A stretch of 64,000 nt of DNA from Arthrobacter sp. 131MFCol6.1 (GTDB lineage: Bacteria; Actinomycetota; Actinomycetes; Actinomycetales; Micrococcaceae): contig NZ_KB895541.1 of assembly GCF_000374925.1 (NCBI RefSeq), positions 1,304,122 to 1,368,121 of the forward strand, in the 5' to 3' direction. Positions within the stretch are counted from its first letter, which is position 1; each line of letters opens with the position of its first letter. Both the position numbers and the translations under genes were made by a program. The notes below the pieces were generated by a model. The model was not told the DNA's origin. It made no database searches and was given only the letters and a program-made list of their open reading frames with translations. This document shows, piece by piece, positions 44,223 to 51,652 of the stretch.

Positions 44223-44362
44223 TGGGTAATCTCCTGTGTATCGTCGGATGCGACGCGCAAGTCGCTCTCCATGGGGGTGAGTGGGTGCTGCTGGTAGATC
44301 ATTTCACGGGTAATGGCCCGAAATTGTTCGTCAGGTCGCAGTGCGGCTGGAGCAAAAGTCAT
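44219..44362 (-). CDS. 47-residue small ORF coupled to both neighbours
   Basis: I do not recognise this protein. The ATG (44362-44360) overlaps the stop of the alpha/beta hydrolase gene as ATGA, and the TGA stop overlaps the ugd start as GTGA. Both junctions are the same 4-base couplings used across this operon, and the frame fills the otherwise empty space exactly. The protein has no Cys and no membrane segment. The middle reads MIYQQHPLTPMESDL and the last ten residues are acidic. It could be a small subunit or regulator of the dehydrogenase or hydrolase, or a leader that couples ugd translation. Confidence 0.62.
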   Translation of the reverse strand: MTFAPAALRPDEQFRAITREMIYQQHPLTPMESDLRVASDDTQEITQ

Positions 44363-45273
44363 TTGTCTGCATCTGCCTGGATAATGAGCTCTTCACCGAA
44401 GAACTCCGCATGCGCCTCTTGGATATTGCGCAGGAATCGGTGACGTGCGGGCGGCTCGTGGCCTTTCGACATCGGCTCCAGCACCAGGCGGAGCCGCCCG
44501 GAAGCGTCCATTCCGCCAGTTTCAGGATCAATTGAGCGCACCTCGGCGAACGGTGCATAATGCTCCTTCAAATGATCCAGGTCATTTGAATTCTGGACGT
44601 AGCGCACGTAGTTGGGGATTTCTTGCTCCGCGTAGAGGCGACGGAGGTTTACCCTCTCAGGAAAGTCAACTTCCACGGCATCAATGGTGTCATAGCCGGG
44701 GAAAGCAGCCTTTACCAAGACTTTGTGAACCCAAGAGATGTAGTCACCAACGCGAGTCTGGGGTGAGAAACTAACAGCCGCAGAACCTGGTATGCGGCGC
44801 GAAATTGCCATCGCGGCATATCCCCCGCCGCTGGACCCGGTAAGAAGAATGCGCTCATAGCCGCCGTCGGCTGCCACTTGTTTGACAACGGCAGCGATCT
44901 CGTCGGAAAGGTCTTGCTCGGCAGTACCGATATACCAACCGAGGGGAACCTTTTCACCCATTTCGAGGGTGGTGTCAGCGATCAATAGAACGCCGGCCTC
45001 CAGGTTTCCGAGCGTCCGTCGCCATTCAAAGCGTGGAAGCGTGAACTTGGACCGGACCAGCGAGCCATGGAAGCTAACGATCAGCGTTTTCGAAACTTTA
45101 GGGGCGTAGAGGGCCACGACATCAAGCGGCCCCCCGGATCGTCCCGCCACAACATATTCGCGCGGCTCCGCCGCCTGGTGGTCGATCTCGCTGGCCGAAT
45201 CGACCCGGCGGATCTCGACTGCGTTCCGCTCGTCCCAGTCCAGGCCGGTGGTGGTGGTGTTCGGTGTATTCAC
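44359..45273 (-). CDS. Alpha/beta-hydrolase-like protein of the polysaccharide operon
   Basis: A 304-residue cytoplasmic protein. TLIVSFHGS resembles the oxyanion strand, and LTGSSGGGYAAM is a GxSxG-type nucleophile elbow with flanking glycines. A late KGHEPPARH may hold the histidine. Proteins of this kind occur in capsule and surface-glycan clusters (Asp2-like or esterase-like), where roles in acetyl removal or transfer have been suggested; none can be assigned here. By eye the gene is less GC-rich than its neighbours. It overlaps the GT2 gene before it (4 bases) and the 47-residue ORF after it. Confidence 0.65.
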   Translation of the reverse strand: MNTPNTTTTGLDWDERNAVEIRRVDSASEIDHQAAEPREYVVAGRSGGPLDVVALYAPKVSKTLIVSFHGSLVRSKFTLPRFEWRRTLGNLEAGVLLIADTTLEMGEKVPLGWYIGTAEQDLSDEIAAVVKQVAADGGYERILLTGSSGGGYAAMAISRRIPGSAAVSFSPQTRVGDYISWVHKVLVKAAFPGYDTIDAVEVDFPERVNLRRLYAEQEIPNYVRYVQNSNDLDHLKEHYAPFAEVRSIDPETGGMDASGRLRLVLEPMSKGHEPPARHRFLRNIQEAHAEFFGEELIIQADADK

Positions 45274-47564
45274 GGAGTCTCTCCTGCTTCAAAAGCGCCC
45301 ACGGTGGAGCTTGTCAGTGCACGCGGAGCTTCCTCCGCCGGGGTGTCGGGAATGGTGAGCGGGTCCGATGGCGCTACATGGTCACCGATGGACTTCTGTC
45401 CATGTCCGGACTCGGTGATGACCCGCAGTGTCCGTTCGTTGAGCGGAATCCAACGGATAGGAGCGCCAAAGACCTGCAACAGGTTGCGTTCCACCGTTCC
45501 GACCTCGTACTTGTGTTCGTCCGTTTCCCAGTTGTAGGGCGGCTCGTCCGTCCATACGGACAGTTGTTCCGCAGCGTGCCCGCTGCGCAGCTCTCGGCTG
45601 TACTGGAACGCCGTCGGATCATAGACGTTGACTGTCGCAGACCGCACGCGGTCCGTGACCTCCACGCGGACAAGACTCCCGTCGTGGAAGGCGTCCATGA
45701 GCTCGTCTGAGAATGACCGGTCGATGGCGGCCGTGTGAAGGAGGCTCGGATAGTGCATAAGCCCAACCCGTTCTCCCTTCTCTACTGCGGCCGCAAGATG
45801 TTCCTTCATCAGTACGCCCACCAGGGAGTCCGCGCCGAAATCGCCGACCAGCAGGATATCAAGTTCCAGGTCCTGTTGTTTGGCACCGGCCGGAAGGAAC
45901 CGGGACGGGGCCGGGAACGCCCGCCTGGCAAGCGGGAAGTCCAGGTAGCCGGAGTGTTTGCCCGTCTGGATCATCTTGTGCCAGTGTTCGTAAGAATCGC
46001 GGTAGGACACCCGGTCCGGCGACCTGTAGCCGAGACGGAAATCTTCCATGGAAAGGTTCGAGGCGCCCACCAGGGACAGCGTCAAGGGTGCCTCGCACAC
46101 TTCGAAAGGCTCTTCGCCATTGACGAGGGCCTGGTAGCGGAGAATGAACTCCGTGTCCGCGGCCTTACGGACGGAATCCCAGTGACCCAGGTGCTTCCGA
46201 ATGGTGGGCGTGTGGAACATGGTGGACACGTGGGCCGGCGTGATGAAGGCTCCGCGCCATCCGCGGTAGTGGAAGAAGAGGTCCTCGTCCGCGCGCGTCC
46301 AGGGAGCGGAAACGAGCCTTCCGTCGGTCTGTTGCAGGGCGCCCTGAACCAGGAGCTCGATCTTCTGGGGGTGCTGCCAGTCGTCGCCGTCGAAGATCGT
46401 GATGAACTCGCCCTGAGCCATGGAGTAGCCGATGTTGCGCGACGTGTACGCGCCGGCGTTGGGCTCGTTCAGCACCAGCTTGACGCGATCGTCCGCAGCC
46501 ACCCACTTGTTAAGCCGTTCAGCTGCGTCCCCGCCGGAACCGTCGTCAACGATGATGATTTCAATGTTCCGGTAGCTCTGCTTGAGCGCCGACTGGATCG
46601 CAAGATCCGTGTATTCGTCCGGCTTGTAGACGGGCATGACGATGCTGACCAGCGGCCCCTCCGTGACCGTGACCGGCCCTTCGGCCTGCAGGCGGAGGAA
46701 AGCCGGGGCGGTGCCTTCGGCCAGCGAAAGCCGGGACAGCCCCGCCCGCTCATAGATCCCGTTGATCTCGGCGAGCCACTGGTCGGCGTCAGCTGCATTG
46801 TCCTTGAACGGGTTGGCTGCGTTGGCGCGGTACAGGTGGAGGTCGTTGGCGTTCATTTCGTCGGCCCTGTAAAGGTGTTGAAGCCTGAGGACTTCCTCAC
46901 CCTGACCGGTCCGGGCAAGGGCGTCCAGGAAGAATTCCCCGCGCCGCTTTTCCCGGAAGGGCTTGGCACCGAGCCGCTGGAAGACGTACTTGTACAGCGT
47001 GGCCGCGTTGAGGATGTCGTCCTGGAGAGCGTTCTGGCGGAAGCAGAGGTCGCCGAGATGCAGCAGTACGGAGCGGGGTGTCTTGTCCAGGACGTGCTGA
47101 ACGCTCCGCCGGGTCTTCCCCCCGATCCGGTACATTTCGAGGGCCACAGCCATGTCCCGCCAGCCCCACTGGCCCGTGGTAGCCGTACTGACCAGGACAT
47201 CGCGGCCGTCAACGGAACGGAGCTTGGTCAGGCGCTGGGCAAGCCGCGCCTCCGGGATCCGGGAGCGGGCACCCCACTCGACGAGGGCACCAGGGCGCGG
47301 GTCCGGCAAAGTTGCGGCCAGCTTGGACTGCGCGGCGATGGCGCGTTTGGTAGCGCGTCGGGACGCCTTCAAGAGCCTGTCCATGTACAGCACGCCGGCG
47401 GCCAGCGCAGACACGAAGACCACAACCAGGAGGCCCAGTAGCCAAGGGCTGCGCAGGTACGCAGCCAGCACCACCAAGGCGAACAGGACGGCGAAGGAAG
47501 CGGCTGCCGCCTTCTTTTTCGTGGACAGGCGCGCAATTCTGCGGAGAGCTTGTAGAAATTTCAT
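45270..47564 (-). CDS. Membrane-anchored GT2 glycosyltransferase
   Basis: A 764-residue protein. Two membrane helices occupy about residues 20-36 and 40-60. A helical region of about 230 residues follows. The GT2 core begins at about residue 300 with VSIVMPVYKPDEY, IIIVDDGSGGDA, NIGYSMAQGEFITIFDGDDW (metal motif DGDD) and PFEVCEAPLTL. The C-terminal 200 residues (DLELDILLVGDFG onward) form a second domain of unknown type. It should work at the inner membrane face. Four-base overlaps join it to the genes on both sides. Confidence 0.8.
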   Translation of the reverse strand: MKFLQALRRIARLSTKKKAAAASFAVLFALVVLAAYLRSPWLLGLLVVVFVSALAAGVLYMDRLLKASRRATKRAIAAQSKLAATLPDPRPGALVEWGARSRIPEARLAQRLTKLRSVDGRDVLVSTATTGQWGWRDMAVALEMYRIGGKTRRSVQHVLDKTPRSVLLHLGDLCFRQNALQDDILNAATLYKYVFQRLGAKPFREKRRGEFFLDALARTGQGEEVLRLQHLYRADEMNANDLHLYRANAANPFKDNAADADQWLAEINGIYERAGLSRLSLAEGTAPAFLRLQAEGPVTVTEGPLVSIVMPVYKPDEYTDLAIQSALKQSYRNIEIIIVDDGSGGDAAERLNKWVAADDRVKLVLNEPNAGAYTSRNIGYSMAQGEFITIFDGDDWQHPQKIELLVQGALQQTDGRLVSAPWTRADEDLFFHYRGWRGAFITPAHVSTMFHTPTIRKHLGHWDSVRKAADTEFILRYQALVNGEEPFEVCEAPLTLSLVGASNLSMEDFRLGYRSPDRVSYRDSYEHWHKMIQTGKHSGYLDFPLARRAFPAPSRFLPAGAKQQDLELDILLVGDFGADSLVGVLMKEHLAAAVEKGERVGLMHYPSLLHTAAIDRSFSDELMDAFHDGSLVRVEVTDRVRSATVNVYDPTAFQYSRELRSGHAAEQLSVWTDEPPYNWETDEHKYEVGTVERNLLQVFGAPIRWIPLNERTLRVITESGHGQKSIGDHVAPSDPLTIPDTPAEEAPRALTSSTVGAFEAGETP

Positions 47565-49498
47565 TCCTGAGCCTTCTGGATGTGCGATTGAATGGATCGG
47601 GCGGACTGGGACGGGACGGGCACCGGTACCCGGGCGAAGTGGCTACGCAAGGCGTCGAGCCGTGCTCCTGCAGGACGGTCCGAAACAGGGCCGATCTGTG
47701 GCGGCGGCTGGAACCCGTCCCATTGTTCGGCAACGCTTTGCAGGAAGATGCTGTCCTCTGGGTTCCAGGTGTGGCCGCCGTGCGAATCCGCCCCGGAGTG
47801 GCGTTGCATTACGTAGTTCTGGCCATGGGAGCGGTAGATGAGTCCCCCGGCGGCCTGGACGGCCTGCAAGAGGCATCGGTCGACGGCACGATGAACGGGC
47901 CGCCACCCTCCCAGCTGACGCAGCTCATCCCTGCCGAGCATCATGGTGCCGCCCGCAACGTGGTCCGAGTACTGCTCGCCGAGCGGAGGCCTGCGGGTGG
48001 TGATGTCCAGGCTTTCCAGGTACACGAATTCGACTTGTGCCCCCACTAGGATGGCACCGCTGAAGTCCTTGGCGTGAACGAGGTCCCGCAGGTGGTGCGG
48101 GCCGTACCAGTCGTCGTCGTCCATCTTGCAGATAAGATCGCCGCCGGCGGCGCTGACACCGGCGTTCAGCACGTCGCCGAAAATCATGTCGGCCGGAACG
48201 GAGCGCACCTGCAGCTGGCCGGGATACGCCTCCACAGCCCGGCGGACTTCGGGGAGGTCCGGGTCGAAGCCGTGCAGCACCACCACCACTTCCACGGCTT
48301 CCCAGCTCTGGCATGCCAGCTGCTCCAGGGCCGAAGCCAGCTTCTCCGGCCGGCGGGTGGCCAGAACCACGCTCACGGAGGGTACGGGAAGCAGCGGCTT
48401 GCCGAGCCGGCCCAGCAGTGTGTTCCAGACGGCGCGCGGGCTGTAGAGGTCCAGCGCCGTCCGGCGCAGGTCGATCGACTTTGATTCCCGCACCACCGGC
48501 GCGTCACCGGCGTCGAAGGCCTCGATGCAGTCCACCAGCCGGTCACCCAGCATGGACCTTACCGGGGACGGCAATGCACGCGTCAGCATCGGCACGCCGG
48601 CGACGGCGAGCTGACTCAGGCGCCGCGCCAACTGCCGGTCCAGGCCGCCGAAGCGGCTGCCATCAACCTCGACATAGTCGTGCGGGCGCAGGGCGGCGAG
48701 TCCGGTTTCGCTGAGGTCTCCCCCTTGGCCGAGCTCCCTCGGCTCGAGCGCACGAGCCGGCTTGTCCGGGTAAGGCAAGAACCCCATCGGAGAGACGACG
48801 GCGGTATCAACAGGAGGCAGCACGGTCGCCGACGGAGTCCAGACCGGCGGGGTTACCCGTCGTGGCTGGGCGGCGATCTGCTCACTGAGCCGCTGCGCGA
48901 GCACGGCGGGACCGATCAAAACGTCGACGGAATAGATGTCATCCGGCTCGGGCTGCAGGAGCTGTTCCGTCATGAAGCTGCCCAGCGAGTCGCCAGCGAG
49001 CCAGGCCCCGTCTGAGGGGTCGCTGATACCGACGCGCAGTCCGCCCAGCACCGGCCGCGGCGCGGCCGGCGAGCAACAGCCCAGTGCGGCGAGGGCGGCA
49101 GCGTGCACATTCACCCATTTGCCGCCTTCCACCACCACGGCGAAGCCGAGTCCCGGCACGGTCAGGGCGGACGTGCCTGCCTTGACCTGGAGGCTGCGCG
49201 GCGTCCAGACCGGCAGATCAGCTGCCGGGAAGAGACCCCGGATCACGAGGACGAAGCGCTGCGCCCGTCCCTCGCTGCGGAACAAGGGAAGCAGCGTCCT
49301 GGCCTCGGCGAGGGACTCGGTCTGCACAACGTACTGATCCCACCACAATTGATCCGCAGGAACGGCGTGTTCCCAGTCGGACGCGGTCTTGGGGTCGCGG
49401 TGCTCCCAGTCCGAGCGGGCGTAGTCCAGTCCAAGGTCCAACGCCAGCTGCGCCATGGAGTGCTCTGCCGGGCCGACGACAACGCTCTTGATCTGCAT
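47561..49498 (-). CDS. Two-part glycosyltransferase with C-terminal GT2 domain (DDDD type)
   Basis: A 645-residue protein. The ATG at 49498 is used because the longer frame lies inside the previous gene. The N-terminal 360 residues are not recognised, though VGISDPSDGAWL and LPPVDTAVVSPMGFLPYP suggest a degenerate GT-B half. From about residue 375 a GT2 domain shows VSVVLATRRPEKLA, CKMDDDDWYGPHHLRDLV (Asp cluster at about 460-463), VAGGTMMLGRDELRQLGGW and HTWNPEDSIF. It is a close relative of the GT2 module at 40977-42824 and is likely to use a similar donor. Confidence 0.8.
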   Translation of the reverse strand: MQIKSVVVGPAEHSMAQLALDLGLDYARSDWEHRDPKTASDWEHAVPADQLWWDQYVVQTESLAEARTLLPLFRSEGRAQRFVLVIRGLFPAADLPVWTPRSLQVKAGTSALTVPGLGFAVVVEGGKWVNVHAAALAALGCCSPAAPRPVLGGLRVGISDPSDGAWLAGDSLGSFMTEQLLQPEPDDIYSVDVLIGPAVLAQRLSEQIAAQPRRVTPPVWTPSATVLPPVDTAVVSPMGFLPYPDKPARALEPRELGQGGDLSETGLAALRPHDYVEVDGSRFGGLDRQLARRLSQLAVAGVPMLTRALPSPVRSMLGDRLVDCIEAFDAGDAPVVRESKSIDLRRTALDLYSPRAVWNTLLGRLGKPLLPVPSVSVVLATRRPEKLASALEQLACQSWEAVEVVVVLHGFDPDLPEVRRAVEAYPGQLQVRSVPADMIFGDVLNAGVSAAGGDLICKMDDDDWYGPHHLRDLVHAKDFSGAILVGAQVEFVYLESLDITTRRPPLGEQYSDHVAGGTMMLGRDELRQLGGWRPVHRAVDRCLLQAVQAAGGLIYRSHGQNYVMQRHSGADSHGGHTWNPEDSIFLQSVAEQWDGFQPPPQIGPVSDRPAGARLDALRSHFARVPVPVPSQSARSIQSHIQKAQE

Positions 49499-49502
49499 GC
49501 TG

Positions 49503-50342
49503 CTAGCTCCCCGCCCCGCCCGCGCGGGACTTGAGCTGGCCAAAGATGTAGGCCGGGCCCTTACGGGCAATGGCACGGGCGCGGGAGAGGCCGCGGTTCG
49601 GGGCCATCCCCTGCTCCAGGCGGCGGCGCTCGATTTCGGACTTCTTCAGCCGTGCCTCGAGGTGCCGGATCTTCTGCTCATAGTCGAGGCGGGTAGCGGC
49701 GTCGGCCAAATCCCGGACCACGATATTGAGGTCAAGGGTTGCCGCGGCGCCTTTGCGCAGGTGCAGCTTGGGTTTGGGCCGCCGGAAGTCGTGCAGGCCC
49801 AGGGCACTCCCCGAGACCCACCGTTCACCGCCGGCGCTTCGTGCGGATTTCTCAGGGTCACCGGTTTCTGACAGCTCCCGGAGGGTCGCCGTCTGCCACA
49901 GTTCCATCGCGCCGGACTGCCCGTCCACCAGTGCCCTCAGGACAAGTGCCTGTGTCTGGCGCAGGGTGTCGATCATCGCCTCCAGCGAGTGCAGGCCGAT
50001 GGCCGTTCCCGCGCTGAGCACCAGCGTGTAGGCGGCCCCAGCAGGCTGTCGTCCGTCCGTTCGGGGAAATGAAAAGCGGCGGTCCGTGACGAGCCACTCC
50101 TCCAGCTTCGGCCGCCTGTCCTCCACGAGAACGTCCACGGTGAAATCCTGGCACGCGGAGCCGAATAGCGATGCGACGGTCCCTGCAATCTCCAGGTCCG
50201 TGGCCTTCGCGGCCGGGATCAGGATTTTGACGAGTGGGGTCTCCTGCCGCGGCGTGTGCAGGGCTTTGAGCGCGAAACCGGCGTGTCGCAGCTCGTCTTC
50301 AATAGCCGCTGCCGCTGACTGGGCGTGGCTTTTCTTATCCAC
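49503..50342 (-). CDS. Coiled-coil protein with degenerate GT-A-like region
   Basis: A 279-residue protein read from a GTG at 50342 that overlaps the wecC stop by 8 bases; a longer frame to 50471 lies within wecC. The middle (VKILIPAAKATDLEIAGTVA; TLVLSAGTAIGLHSLEAMI) resembles the alternating strands and helices of GT2 enzymes, but no DxD metal motif can be found. Residues 225-255 are a charged coiled coil (YEQKIRHLEARLKKSEIERR), and the C-terminus is basic. It may be a non-catalytic partner of the neighbouring transferases. This is inference from shape only. Confidence 0.6.
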   Translation of the reverse strand: MDKKSHAQSAAAAIEDELRHAGFALKALHTPRQETPLVKILIPAAKATDLEIAGTVASLFGSACQDFTVDVLVEDRRPKLEEWLVTDRRFSFPRTDGRQPAGAAYTLVLSAGTAIGLHSLEAMIDTLRQTQALVLRALVDGQSGAMELWQTATLRELSETGDPEKSARSAGGERWVSGSALGLHDFRRPKPKLHLRKGAAATLDLNIVVRDLADAATRLDYEQKIRHLEARLKKSEIERRRLEQGMAPNRGLSRARAIARKGPAYIFGQLKSRAGGAGS

Positions 50343-51645
50343 TGACGGAGGCCCCCACGGGCGCGTGCAGCCGATTGGGCTCGGAGGGCTCCTGCTGGTT
50401 CCAGATGCCCTTGGTGTCGATGACCTGTTTTCCTTCCAGGGCAACGGAGTCAAGGGCCAGGAATTCATCATGGTCCACCAGGAGCATCACGAGGTCCGCC
50501 GCCGCTACGGCCTCCTCCATGCCGTGGAGCACGGAGAGGCCGGATGCTGCCAGCGCCGTCGGGAGTTCCTCGACGTTCGGGTCAACCACCAGGATGGTGC
50601 TTTCAGGCAGCTGCCGGACGAGCTCCTGGACGATCGTCACGGACGGCGACTCGCGGACGTCGTCGATGTTGGCCTTGAAAGCCAGGCCGAGGACAGCCAC
50701 GGTTGCCCCGGGCTGGTCGGCCAGTGCTTCTACAGCCTGCCGGACCACATGGTGCGGCTTGGCGTCGTTGACTTCGCGGGCGGTGCGTATCAGGACGGAG
50801 TGTTCCGGGACGGCGTCGACAATGAACCAGGGGTCCACCGCGATGCAGTGTCCGCCTACACCGGGGCCGGGGCGAAGGACATTCACGCGCGGGTGGTGGT
50901 TCGCCAGTTCGATCAGCTTCCACACGTCGATGCCCAGGTTGTCGCAGATAAGCGAGAGCTCGTTAGCGAAGGCGATGTTGACGTCGCGGAACGTGTTTTC
51001 TACCAGCTTGGTCATTTCGGCCGTGGTGGCGTCCGTGACCAGGATTTGGCCCTGGCAGATGACCTCGTAAAGCCGCTTGGCCAGCTGGGCCCCCTCTTCG
51101 GTCAGGCCTCCGATCACGCGGTCGTTGGTGACCATTTCGACCATAATCCGCCCCGGCAGCACCCTTTCCGGAGAGTGCACAACGTGGACATGGTTCAGTC
51201 CGGGACCCGCTTCGAGCGACAGGTCCGGCCGCAACTCCGTGAGGTAGGCGCCCAGGCGGTCCGTGGTGCCCGGAGGCGACGTGGACTCCAGGACCACAAG
51301 TTCGCCGCCGCGCAGCTTGGGGGCGAGGGCCTCGAGAGCGCTTCGGAGATAGGAGAGGTCGGCGCCGTTGCCCTCCGCGAGCGGGGTGGGCACAGCGATG
51401 ATGAACGCGTCGGCCGCAGGTACGGTGGACATCGCAACGAGGTTCCCCAGGCTGACCGCGCCCGAAACCACCACGCCCATGTCGGGTTCCACAAAGGGAA
51501 CCTCTCCCCTGTTGACGGCGTCGATGGTCGACTGCTTTACATCGACGCCGGCCACGCGCTTGCCTTTGGCGGCAAAGCTGGCCGCTGTGGGCAAGCCGAT
51601 GTAGCCAAGTCCGATGACGGCAACATCAAAAATCGTCTCGTCCAT
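50335..51645 (-). CDS. wecC: UDP-N-acetyl-D-mannosamine dehydrogenase
   Basis: A 436-residue NAD-dependent enzyme oxidising UDP-ManNAc to UDP-ManNAcA. VIGLGYIGLPTAASFA is the nucleotide motif, ESTSPPGTTDRL the conserved turn, and the catalytic Cys lies in GPGVGGHCIAVDPWF, the form typical of WecC/WbpA-type enzymes rather than Ugd. Its substrate would come from WecB, encoded 19 kb away on the other strand of the same island. It follows the CgeB-GT2 gene by 7 bases. Confidence 0.92.
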   Translation of the reverse strand: MDETIFDVAVIGLGYIGLPTAASFAAKGKRVAGVDVKQSTIDAVNRGEVPFVEPDMGVVVSGAVSLGNLVAMSTVPAADAFIIAVPTPLAEGNGADLSYLRSALEALAPKLRGGELVVLESTSPPGTTDRLGAYLTELRPDLSLEAGPGLNHVHVVHSPERVLPGRIMVEMVTNDRVIGGLTEEGAQLAKRLYEVICQGQILVTDATTAEMTKLVENTFRDVNIAFANELSLICDNLGIDVWKLIELANHHPRVNVLRPGPGVGGHCIAVDPWFIVDAVPEHSVLIRTAREVNDAKPHHVVRQAVEALADQPGATVAVLGLAFKANIDDVRESPSVTIVQELVRQLPESTILVVDPNVEELPTALAASGLSVLHGMEEAVAAADLVMLLVDHDEFLALDSVALEGKQVIDTKGIWNQQEPSEPNRLHAPVGASVSG

Positions 51646-51652
51646 GTCTCCC

